Of a DNA stretch of 64,000 nt, positions 50,562 to 58,411 are shown one piece after another. The notes under the pieces were generated by a model, which ran no database searches, was not told where the DNA came from, and saw nothing but the letters and a program-made list of their open reading frames with translations. The position numbers were made by a program, and so were the translations under genes. The stretch spans positions 1,079,858 to 1,143,857 of the forward strand of contig JAFDWR010000001.1 of assembly GCA_018268355.1 (NCBI GenBank), in the 5' to 3' direction. The stretch is from Armatimonadota bacterium (lineage in GTDB: Bacteria > Armatimonadota > Fimbriimonadia > Fimbriimonadales > Fimbriimonadaceae). Within the stretch, counting starts at the first letter, position 1. Each line of letters begins with the position of its first letter.

Positions 50562-53149
50562 GGCGCGGGGATCAGCGTCATGTCGTTCCAGTTCGGCCCT
50601 TCTTTCGCGTCTACTTCGACCGGCACGTTGAGCGGAAGCGCCTGCTCCATCGCCTGACGGATCGGCTCGGCATCCTTGCGGTCGTCGGTTGGGAATTCAA
50701 AGACGAGTTCGTCGTGGACGGTGAGCAGCATCCAAACGCCGGTCCCCTCGATGAGCCTACGCACATCGAGCATCGCAATCTTCAGCATGTCGGCGGCGGT
50801 GCCCTGGATCGGGGCATTCATGGCCTGTCGCTCGGCGTACTGCCGGTCTTGGACCCGCGCGGCGTGGATGTCCGGGAAGTAGCGGCGTCGGCCCCGTAGC
50901 GTGGTTGTGAAGCCCTTGGCCTTTGCCTCCGCGACGACCGACTTGGTGAACTCCTTCACGCCCGGGAATCGTTCGTTGTAAAGCTCGATGAGCTGGCGCG
51001 CCTCGACGCGTGAGAACCCACCGCCAAGCTGGTTCGCGAGGCCGAAGTCGGTGACGCCATAGAGCACGGCGTAGTTCAGCATCTTCGCGTACCGGCGCTG
51101 GTCCTTGGTGACCTCGCTCTCGGGGACATTGAACATCAGGCTGGCAGTGGTCGTGTGGACATCCACCCGCTCGCGGAACGCCTTGACGAGCGATGCTTCT
51201 TCGCACATGTGGGCAAGGATCCGTAGCTCGATCTGGGAGTAGTCAAAGCTCACCAGTCGCGTTCCTGGACTGGCAACAAACGCCTTTCGGATGCCACGGC
51301 CAAGCTCGGTGCGAATGGGAATGTTCTGTAGGTTGGGATCGTTGCTGCTCAGGCGTCCGGTGGCGGCGACGGTCTGGTTGTAGGTCGTATGGATGCGACC
51401 GTCCGGCCCGATCAGCCGCTCAAGCCCGTCGGCATAGGTCGACTTGAGCTTGCTCAGCTCTCGCCACGAAAGGACCTCTTGGGCGATCGGATGGGCGACC
51501 AGCTGAAGCACCTCCGCGCCGGTCGCGTAGCCCGTTTTGGTCTTCTGCGCTCCAGGGAGCTGCATCTTGTCAAACAGGACTTCGCCGAGTTGCTTAGGCG
51601 AAGCGATGTTGAACGTTTCGCCCGCCATCTCGAAGATCTTCGCCTGAGTCTCGACAATCGCCTCTGCAAGGCTCGCGCTGAACTCCTTGAGGCCGTCGCG
51701 CTGGACGGCGATGCCGATCCGCTCCATCTCCGCGAGCACGGGGATGAGGGGCGATTCGATCTGATCGTAGATTCCGGTCTGGCCTTCCTTTTCCAGCCGC
51801 TCACGCATCGGCGCTTCGAGCAGGTAGAGCGACGCCGCGAGGTGGCTTGGTTCGGTTGGGAGCGCGGTGTCGAGGTAAGCCTGTCCGAGGTCGGGGAGGC
51901 TGTACTGGGTTCGTCCCGGCATGAGCACGTAGCCCGCGATCATCGTGTCGAACCGTGGGGCAACGGTGGGGACGTTGTCGAGGGTCTTGTAGAGCCGCTT
52001 GGAGTCGTGGAGAATCGCGCGCCCTGGCTCGCGGGCGACGAGGTCGCGCAGCTCGTTGTAGTCCGCACGCATGACCTTGTGGCCCACTGCGACCCATGCC
52101 TCGCCAACAGCCTCGTCAAAGAGCGCGGTCGGCGCGGCCTGGGTGAACACGGCCGAAAATGGTCCCGAACCGGTGAAGGCGGCCAGGGACTGCCCCTCGA
52201 CAATTTCCACCTCAATCGCTTCTGCGACGACGGCCGCCGAGGTGTCCGCCGATTCGTCGTGGCCACCCGCTCGATAGCGGTTGAGGATCGTCTCCGCGCG
52301 CTTGGCGAGCGACTTCATTTCGAACCGTTCGAGGATCGCCTTGGCAGCGGCGATCTCCTGATCGGAGAGGGTCAGCGGTGCGAAGTCGAACTCGATGGGC
52401 ACGTCGCGCTTGATCGTCGCGAGCCACTTGCTCTGGATCATCGACTCCTTCGCGGGTTCGATCTTCTTTTGGTACTTGGGGGCAACCTCGTCGAACCGCT
52501 CAAGGATCGCCTCGATGCTGCCGAAGGTCTGGATCAGCTCCGCCGCACCCTTGTCGCCGATGCCGGGCACGCCGGGGATGTTGTCGCTCGTGTCGCCCTT
52601 GATCGCCTTGAAGTCGGCGACCTGAGCGGGGGTGACGCCCAGCCGCTCAAAGACCTTGCCGAAGTCGTAGGTGGTTGTCGTGGTCATGCCGACCTGCGGC
52701 GTGAGGACCTCAACATAGTCGTCGACGAGCTGGAGCGAGTCGAGGTCGCCGGTGACAATTGTCGTCCGATAACCGTTCTTTTCGGCCAAAAGTGACAACG
52801 TTCCGACGATATCGTCCGCTTCGAAGCCGGTGCATTCGACCTGGGGAATGCCGAGCGCGGCAAGGAGGTCGCGAGCAAGCGGGAATTGCTGTTTCAGCTC
52901 GGGGGCGGTCTCTTTTCGGGTGCCCTTGTACTCGGCGAATTCAGCGTGGCGGAAGGTCTTTCCGGGTGCATCGAGGGCAACCACGATCGCATCGGGCCGA
53001 ATGTTCTCGAAGATGCTCAGCAGCATCTGGGAGAAGCCAAAAAGCGCATTAGTGGGGATGCCGTCGCTCGTCGCAAGGAAGCGAGTGGCGAAGAAGGCTC
53101 GGTAGAGGAGCGAATAGCCATCGACAAGGACAAGGCGGCGATCCGGCAT
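50558..53149 (-). CDS. polA: DNA polymerase I
   Basis: The protein has 863 residues. The N-terminal 5' nuclease is intact (VDGYSLLYRAFFA, DVPGIPGIGDKGAAEL-like helix-hairpin region, TGDLDSLQLV). The middle exonuclease-like domain lacks the DxE of motif I (it reads FSAVFTQAAP) and other ligands, so proofreading is probably lost, as in Taq or Bacillus enzymes. The polymerase has motif A SFDYSQIELRILAHM, motif B RRYAKMLNYAVLYG and motif C LLTVHDELVFE. It removes RNA primers and fills gaps. The stop shares four bases with ftsK. Confidence 0.97.
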   Translation of the reverse strand: MPDRRLVLVDGYSLLYRAFFATRFLATSDGIPTNALFGFSQMLLSIFENIRPDAIVVALDAPGKTFRHAEFAEYKGTRKETAPELKQQFPLARDLLAALGIPQVECTGFEADDIVGTLSLLAEKNGYRTTIVTGDLDSLQLVDDYVEVLTPQVGMTTTTTYDFGKVFERLGVTPAQVADFKAIKGDTSDNIPGVPGIGDKGAAELIQTFGSIEAILERFDEVAPKYQKKIEPAKESMIQSKWLATIKRDVPIEFDFAPLTLSDQEIAAAKAILERFEMKSLAKRAETILNRYRAGGHDESADTSAAVVAEAIEVEIVEGQSLAAFTGSGPFSAVFTQAAPTALFDEAVGEAWVAVGHKVMRADYNELRDLVAREPGRAILHDSKRLYKTLDNVPTVAPRFDTMIAGYVLMPGRTQYSLPDLGQAYLDTALPTEPSHLAASLYLLEAPMRERLEKEGQTGIYDQIESPLIPVLAEMERIGIAVQRDGLKEFSASLAEAIVETQAKIFEMAGETFNIASPKQLGEVLFDKMQLPGAQKTKTGYATGAEVLQLVAHPIAQEVLSWRELSKLKSTYADGLERLIGPDGRIHTTYNQTVAATGRLSSNDPNLQNIPIRTELGRGIRKAFVASPGTRLVSFDYSQIELRILAHMCEEASLVKAFRERVDVHTTTASLMFNVPESEVTKDQRRYAKMLNYAVLYGVTDFGLANQLGGGFSRVEARQLIELYNERFPGVKEFTKSVVAEAKAKGFTTTLRGRRRYFPDIHAARVQDRQYAERQAMNAPIQGTAADMLKIAMLDVRRLIEGTGVWMLLTVHDELVFEFPTDDRKDAEPIRQAMEQALPLNVPVEVDAKEGPNWNDMTLIPAP

Positions 53150-53222
53150 GCACCTAGGTTACCGCTGGGACCAAGGAACTAGCCCAGAAACTTCCGGACC
53201 CGGGCAACTCGTAGGATAGGGC

Positions 53223-53726
53223 ATGAGGGGACGTTGGAAGATTTTGATCGCGGGGGCGGCAGTCACCGCCGGGCTCTACATGCAGCCGTATCGCATCATG
53301 CGATTCAACGGTGAGAGCATGGCGCCGACCTATAAGAATGGCGAGATGCTGCTCTATACCGACAACGTTGACCAAGTGAAGAAGGGTGACGTCGTCCTGG
53401 TGAAGACCGAGAACGGCGTGATCGTCAAGCGCGTGAGCCACGTCCCGGGCGACATCATCCTCCTCACTAAGGTGGGTCCGGTCTGGCGAGAAGCTCCCGC
53501 CTCGACCAAGCCTCTGAGACTTCCGTCTCGCTGGTATCGCATGCCCGAGGGTCAGATTCAGGTCGTAGGCGACAACCTCGGCAAGTCGCTCGACTCAAGG
53601 CAGTTCGGTTCGATTCCTGTTTCGAGCGTGATCGGCAAGGTGCTCGATCAGCGCCGAAACAAGCAGGAGTGGCCGGGCCTGAGCCGATTCACTTGGGCGG
53701 ACAACGAAGTCGATTTCAACGGCTGA
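53223..53726 (+). CDS. lepB: Signal peptidase I
   Basis: The protein has 167 residues, on the short side. One N-terminal hydrophobic segment (ILIAGAAVTAGLYM) leads to the catalytic Ser motif FNGESMAPT (S32), the general-base Lys in VIVKRV (K69) and the box GDNLGKSLDSRQFG. It cleaves signal peptides at the outer face of the inner membrane. It is divergent from polA, with 73 bases between the starts. Confidence 0.9.
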   Translation: MRGRWKILIAGAAVTAGLYMQPYRIMRFNGESMAPTYKNGEMLLYTDNVDQVKKGDVVLVKTENGVIVKRVSHVPGDIILLTKVGPVWREAPASTKPLRLPSRWYRMPEGQIQVVGDNLGKSLDSRQFGSIPVSSVIGKVLDQRRNKQEWPGLSRFTWADNEVDFNG

Positions 53727-53752
53727 ACAATCAGTCTGGTATGATAGGTAAT

Positions 53753-53770
53753 TGACTGCGAAAGCAGTCA
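53753..53770 (+). other. Leader hairpin before the TfoX-like gene
   Basis: A perfect 7-bp stem TGACTGC/GCAGTCA with a GAAA tetraloop follows a TATGAT hexamer (53740-53745) and ends 15 bases before the ATG at 53786. It would lie in the 5' leader. Possible roles are RNA stability or attenuation. Confidence 0.5.
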
Positions 53771-53785
53771 CTCTTACTACCGGGC

Positions 53786-54142
53786 ATGGTTTATCGACCG
53801 CTCCGCTATGAACAGATGATGAGGGCCGCCGAGGCTCACGACGTGCGCGCAAGACGCATGTTCGGTGGCATGGGCGTCTATAGCGGTGAAAAGATGTTTG
53901 CCTTCCTCATGGAAGACGAAATCGGCCTGAAGCTCTCCCCTGACGACTACGCCGAAGCGATGGCCCTTGAAGGTGCGGGACCCATGCACCCCGAACCCAA
54001 CGCCGAGCCGATGCGGGAGTATTGCAAGATGCCCAAGACGCTCACGAACGACTATGAGGCCTTCGTGGTTTGGGTCGAGCGCAGCATCAACTACGTTCGC
54101 AAGCGCACCTCGTCGAGCACCGGCTCTTCCGCCGCGCTTTAA
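53786..54142 (+). CDS. TfoX/Sxy N-terminal domain protein
   Basis: The protein has 118 residues. The family pattern is clear: VRARRMFGGMGVYSGEKMFAFL is present in part (RRMFGGMGVYSG), followed by LKLSPDDYAEAM and a helical C-terminus (YEAFVVWVERSINYV). Members are linked to competence regulation in gamma-proteobacteria, but stand-alone N-terminal-domain proteins like this are of unknown function. The tail (TSSSTGSSAAL) is disordered. Its stop shares four bases with the GT39 gene. Confidence 0.85.
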   Translation: MVYRPLRYEQMMRAAEAHDVRARRMFGGMGVYSGEKMFAFLMEDEIGLKLSPDDYAEAMALEGAGPMHPEPNAEPMREYCKMPKTLTNDYEAFVVWVERSINYVRKRTSSSTGSSAAL

Positions 54143-55491
54143 GGCACTTCGTACAGGACGTAGGCCTCTCGCTTCTCCACAACCCGCCAGGTTGGGCCGG
54201 GCGTGCGGTTCGTCCGCGTGAAGACGAGCCCTTTCGAGACTTGCGCAGCATCCTCCGCCTCTCTCGCGGGTTTGCCGAGTTCCATGATGAGCGACGGCAG
54301 GCTCGTTTCCTGAATCTTCACGCTCCCGGTGCCAAGCTCCTTTTGCCGACGCGAAAGCTGGAAGAGGGTGACTTCCCCGCCGCGGTCGCGCGCGATGCGA
54401 ATCAGCTCGTGGGCCTCGTTCTGCCGGCTTGCGCCGTACCAGGCGATGAACCCGGCGTTCGCGACGATCGTCATGATGCCAACGCCCAAAAGCCCCCACC
54501 GGAGGTCGGCCTTGCGGGCCTCGAACTCGATCGCCACGAGGATCGAGAGGGGAACGAAGCAAGGCAGAACGTAATGAGGCAGCTTCGCGCCCGAAACGGT
54601 GAAGAAGACAAACACCACGCCCGCCCAGGCAGCAAGGAAGACTCGAAGTGGGTCGGCCTGCTTCCTGGGCCAAGCCTTGTAGATCCAACCCGACCACGGC
54701 AACATGCCGAGCAGGATGACCCCGACATAGGTGAGGTAGCTCAGCGGGTTCTTCCAGGTGTGGGCGGCGTCGCCACCGAGGAACCGTTGAAGGTTCTGCT
54801 CGATGAGGAACTTCTGCACGAAGGTCTGACCATTCACCAGGTAGGCGGGGACGTACCACGTCGCCACCACCGCAAGGTGGATCAAAAGGCCAACCAGCCA
54901 TCCGCCGCGAAGCTTGGAGCGCAGCTCCGGTAGTCGCCACGCGACCACGCCGAGCACAGTGAAAAAGAGGATGTCGGCCACCGGCCCCTTGGCAAGCACG
55001 CCTACGCCGAGGGCGGCCGCCGAGACCCATCGCCACCGCACGTCGCCCACCATCGACTCATAAAAGGTCAAGAACGCGGTGACAAGCGCGAGGTTGAGCC
55101 ACGGGTCGGTCATCAGCATCCGGCCCAGCGCGACGTAGAGCAAGCTCGAGCCGAGGATGAGGCCGGTCCAGTTGAAAACGGTGAGGTTCAGCCGGCGGCG
55201 CACAAACCAAAAGAGGACGCCGAGCGTCAGCGCGGTCGCCAAGATCGAGGGCATCCGTGCGCCCCACTGAGTGCCGAAGATCGCGATGAACGGCTTCCCT
55301 GCCCAGTAAGTGAAAATCGGCTTTTCGAACCAGGGCGCGCCGTTGTAGTAGGGCGTGATCCATTCGCCACGGCGGTTAATCTCGCTGATGACCGCGCCAT
55401 AGAAGCCCTCATCGAGGTCGAACAGCCCGGTCAGCCACCACCCCACCAAGGGGAGGAGGCCCAGCCATCCTAGCCAACGCGCCGACTTCAC
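54139..55491 (-). CDS. Family 39 (ArnT-like) membrane glycosyltransferase
   Basis: The protein has 450 residues from a GTG. The first periplasmic loop has the catalytic-type FDLDEGFYGAVISEI motif (DE pair), followed by PYYNGAPWFEKPIFTYW, typical of lipid-linked sugar transferases of the GT83/GT39 group. Around ten hydrophobic segments follow, then a ~110-residue soluble C-terminal domain. It transfers a sugar from a polyprenyl phosphate to an envelope acceptor. Neighbouring GT2, FemAB-like and TIGR03790 genes suggest an envelope-sugar cluster. Confidence 0.88.
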   Translation of the reverse strand: MKSARWLGWLGLLPLVGWWLTGLFDLDEGFYGAVISEINRRGEWITPYYNGAPWFEKPIFTYWAGKPFIAIFGTQWGARMPSILATALTLGVLFWFVRRRLNLTVFNWTGLILGSSLLYVALGRMLMTDPWLNLALVTAFLTFYESMVGDVRWRWVSAAALGVGVLAKGPVADILFFTVLGVVAWRLPELRSKLRGGWLVGLLIHLAVVATWYVPAYLVNGQTFVQKFLIEQNLQRFLGGDAAHTWKNPLSYLTYVGVILLGMLPWSGWIYKAWPRKQADPLRVFLAAWAGVVFVFFTVSGAKLPHYVLPCFVPLSILVAIEFEARKADLRWGLLGVGIMTIVANAGFIAWYGASRQNEAHELIRIARDRGGEVTLFQLSRRQKELGTGSVKIQETSLPSLIMELGKPAREAEDAAQVSKGLVFTRTNRTPGPTWRVVEKREAYVLYEVP

Positions 55492-55501
55492 GCCGGAAAG
55501 A

Positions 55502-56659
55502 CTACCGCTTTGCGTACGGTCGGCAAAGTGGGTCGCCGATGACCATGTCCTTCCACTTGATCACTTGCGAGGCGGCATAGAAGCTCTCGGCGAGGTTTCG
55601 ACCGCTCGTGTACCGCGCAAACAGGATCTCGGGTCGGGCGAGCGCGAAGGTGTACGGCTCACTGACGTAGCCCTTCACGCCGCAAAGGCCCTGGTGGATC
55701 AGGTCACCCACCGCGCTCTGGCCACCGGAGTCGATGACCGCCTTCTCAAACGAACGACCGCTCGTCGAAACGTAGGTCTCGGCAATCGATCCCGGCTTGA
55801 ACTTCAGCTTGTTGTAGGTGCCTCGGTCAAACGCGCCGTCGTTGCTTCCCCAAGAGCAATAGCCCATAAGCGACTCGGCAGGGGCAAGGAAGGGAGCGGT
55901 GTCGTCGTAGTTGGAGTCGAACCCTTTGCCTCGCAAGATGCTGTTCGCCTCCACCATCAGGCCCTGCATCTGGCCATAACCTTCGGTGCGCCGATTGTCG
56001 GCACCGTCAAAGAAGAACGGTCCCTTGTCGGGCTTGGCGGCGAGCGAACGGTCAACGAGACCCTTTGCATCGGCGACGCTGTAACCGGTGAGGCGCGTCA
56101 CGAGGTAGATGCCGAACTTCTGGCGCGAGAACGGCTCATCGGCGTTCAAATAGGGGTTTTGGCAACGACGAATCTCTTCTTCGTTGAGCTCGCCAATCGG
56201 GGCGAGGGTCTTGTCCATCGTGACCAGCTGGCCATCGACGGAATACCCTTGACCGGCAATGCGAATGGGTGTCCCCCGCGTGAGAACGATGTAATCCGTC
56301 GGGGTCTTCTTCTTCTTGATCGCGTCCTTCACTGGACCTTCGATCTTCTCGAGGTAGGTCGAAAAGCCGATCTCCTCGTCCTTCTGGACGTTGATAAAGA
56401 CCACGTTCTCCTTGGGAATGTTGCGCTTGCGGGCGTAGTAGGAGCCGATCTCCATGCTCTCGGGGCTGTTTTGGTTGATCACCACGAGAACGCTCGCCTC
56501 TTCCGAGGGGGCGACTACGGGCAGCGCGGGCTCGGTCAGCGGGTCCTTGCAACCCGCCATCGGCAGGCCAAACAGGCCGAGCCAAACGAGGCTAAGGACG
56601 GGGACGGCGGTCGCGGCTCGTTGGGCCCTTCGCCTTTTTCCAGAGAGGAGTTTTGCCAT
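55502..56659 (-). CDS. TIGR03790-family lipoprotein
   Basis: The protein has 385 residues. The N-terminus has a basic stretch and a hydrophobic segment ending LPMAGCKD, a plausible lipobox. The body starts ASVLVVINQNSPESMEIGSYYARKRNIP when read in two pieces (VVINQNSPESMEIG, YYARKRNIPKENVV), with later DYIVLTRGTPIRI and SAVGDLIHQGLCGVKGYVSEPY, the recognisable pattern of the TIGR03790 family, common in Acidobacteria, Planctomycetes and Armatimonadota. Its function is unknown. Its 5' end overlaps the GT2 gene by 68 bases. Confidence 0.85.
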   Translation of the reverse strand: MAKLLSGKRRRAQRAATAVPVLSLVWLGLFGLPMAGCKDPLTEPALPVVAPSEEASVLVVINQNSPESMEIGSYYARKRNIPKENVVFINVQKDEEIGFSTYLEKIEGPVKDAIKKKKTPTDYIVLTRGTPIRIAGQGYSVDGQLVTMDKTLAPIGELNEEEIRRCQNPYLNADEPFSRQKFGIYLVTRLTGYSVADAKGLVDRSLAAKPDKGPFFFDGADNRRTEGYGQMQGLMVEANSILRGKGFDSNYDDTAPFLAPAESLMGYCSWGSNDGAFDRGTYNKLKFKPGSIAETYVSTSGRSFEKAVIDSGGQSAVGDLIHQGLCGVKGYVSEPYTFALARPEILFARYTSGRNLAESFYAASQVIKWKDMVIGDPLCRPYAKR

Positions 56660-57311
56660 TTTTCTTCGTGGAGCGATAGCGCATCATCGCCTGCGTGATC
56701 TCTTTGTACATCCGATAGCGCGCTGCGGTTCCTTTAACGATGCCCATTTTGCGCTCTTTGTGCGCGTTGCTGACACCACGAAGGATCACTCGCAAAATTC
56801 GTGCCCGAGAGCGTTTGGCGGCGGCGTTCAGCACCACCTCGGCTCCCATCCGGCATTCACTGAAGTACGGCACCGAGAAAACAAGGGAGCGGCGCATGGC
56901 TCGCTGACCGGAAATGAGCGGCGATATCCTCTGCGCGGTGTCGCTCCAGAAGCGTCCGCCCCGGAAGACGCCGATGCACATGTCGGCTTGGTCGAGCAGG
57001 ACCGGTCGGATGATTTGGTCCACATGCTCGGGGGTGAGGCCGTCGAGGTCGGCATCCACAAACGCGATCACATCGGCCTCGGTGCTGCCCACGCCTGCTG
57101 CCATTGCCCCCGCCTTGCCGAGGTTCGAGGTGAGGTCGACCAGCTTGACCCCCGCCACGCCGCGCACGACCTTGGCGGTGTCGTCCGAACTTCCGTCGTT
57201 CACCACGATCACCTCGTCGACCATCTTGGCCTTGAGAATCGATCGGAGGACCGGCAAAATGCGCGCGCTTTCGTTGTAGGCGGGAACAATCACGGCGACT
57301 TTGGACTTCAT
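56592..57311 (-). CDS. Family 2 glycosyltransferase
   Basis: The protein has 239 residues. It starts KVAVIVPAYNESARI, with DEVIVVNDGSSDDTA and the metal-binding FVDADLDGL (DxD). The C-terminal ~60 residues are strongly basic (KERKMGIVKG ... STKKNGKTPLWKKAKG) and no membrane segments follow, so it is probably a soluble or peripheral enzyme. Substrate is not visible. The 68-base overlap with the next gene implies coupled translation or a later start of that gene. Confidence 0.9.
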   Translation of the reverse strand: MKSKVAVIVPAYNESARILPVLRSILKAKMVDEVIVVNDGSSDDTAKVVRGVAGVKLVDLTSNLGKAGAMAAGVGSTEADVIAFVDADLDGLTPEHVDQIIRPVLLDQADMCIGVFRGGRFWSDTAQRISPLISGQRAMRRSLVFSVPYFSECRMGAEVVLNAAAKRSRARILRVILRGVSNAHKERKMGIVKGTAARYRMYKEITQAMMRYRSTKKNGKTPLWKKAKGPTSRDRRPRP

Positions 57312-57359
57312 GGGCTAGTTTGGGTGGGGGTGTTGGCGACGAAGACTTATTATGAACCC

Positions 57360-58349
57360 TTATCCGCGAAGGCCTTTGCCCTCGAAACGCTCACGGAGTC
57401 GGGCCTCGACCTGAAAAGCGAACTTATTCCACGCAAGGCCAACATTCCCGCGGAGCGATTTCCCTCTCATCATAAATCGAAACGTCTCATGAGGGTGCGA
57501 CGGTTTCCAACGCCGTTTGTACGGTTCGTCGCCCCGAAGGAAGTCGTAAGCGCGGTGGCCTTCGCCAATCGCACGTTCAATTGAGGCTGCGACCACGAGC
57601 GTTCCCGGCGAGATCTTCGACCGTTCGGGGTCGAATCCGCACTGATAAAAATAGGTCGTCTGCCCTAGCGCCATCGCGTAGATCGCGCCGATCGGGGTGC
57701 CCGATTCGCGCAACACGCCGAGCCGGAGCCAGCCTTTGGCGAGCGCTTGCTGGGTCCAGTCGCGCTGGAAGGCCATCTGCCTTCCGAGAAAGGCTCCCGG
57801 CAGTCCCCGGCTCTTCCACCTCGATTTGTGAAGGTCGAACAGGATGGCGAGGTCGCTAGTGAGGCTCTCCGATGTTGCCCAATCGAAGGTGAGATTCTCG
57901 TCCCGCGTGAGACGCCGTGCATCGTAGCGCAGGCTCTTGCTGAGAGTGCCGAGAAAGCCATCGAAGGTGTCAGGGAGGTCGGCGACGAGGCAGGTTGCCT
58001 GGACGAGGCCGTCCGTGCGGCCCTGGGCGATAGGCTTGTCCGAGCGAAGCTGGTGGAGGTCGATGAGGTCGGCCCCTTGGAACTCGCTCACTGCCTCAAA
58101 AAGCGTCTGGCTGACCGTCTCCTCGTAGCCGTTGCGGATGAGCGGGTGTAGATAGTCGCTCGGGCCCGCCCCCGCGCTCCGGAGCACCCGCCAAGTGCCT
58201 TGCCGCAGCCACATCGGCCAAAGGCCGACGAGATCGTCGCCTTCATACGCGGCAAACAGTTGAGACTTGCCTGCGGGGGCGAGATGTCGCCGCCACGTTT
58301 GGTGCCACTCCCGGGATTGGAACGGCGACGCCGAGGCAGAATCGGCCAA
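57360..58349 (-). CDS. FemAB/CelD-like GNAT acyltransferase
   Basis: At least 329 residues, using a TTG at 58349. The motif YDFLRGDEPYKRRW and the segment FRLGVLRESGTPIGAIYAM-like fold (LGVLRESGTPIGAIYAM) match the BioF2-like/CelD acetyltransferase domain (Acetyltransf_6). The family N-terminus (W-x2-LLA-x-S-x3-PFQS-x-EW) continues upstream of the TTG in the same frame (GAWDDLL), back to the stop of the GHL10 gene, without ATG, GTG or TTG, so the true start is unclear. It probably modifies a polysaccharide or sugar nucleotide. Confidence 0.82.
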   Translation of the reverse strand: MADSASASPFQSREWHQTWRRHLAPAGKSQLFAAYEGDDLVGLWPMWLRQGTWRVLRSAGAGPSDYLHPLIRNGYEETVSQTLFEAVSEFQGADLIDLHQLRSDKPIAQGRTDGLVQATCLVADLPDTFDGFLGTLSKSLRYDARRLTRDENLTFDWATSESLTSDLAILFDLHKSRWKSRGLPGAFLGRQMAFQRDWTQQALAKGWLRLGVLRESGTPIGAIYAMALGQTTYFYQCGFDPERSKISPGTLVVAASIERAIGEGHRAYDFLRGDEPYKRRWKPSHPHETFRFMMRGKSLRGNVGLAWNKFAFQVEARLRERFEGKGLRG

Positions 58350-58411
58350 AAGGTCGTCCCAAGCTCCTTCGAGCCCCGACCCATCCGACCGAACGACGAG
58401 CTTGGCCAGCG

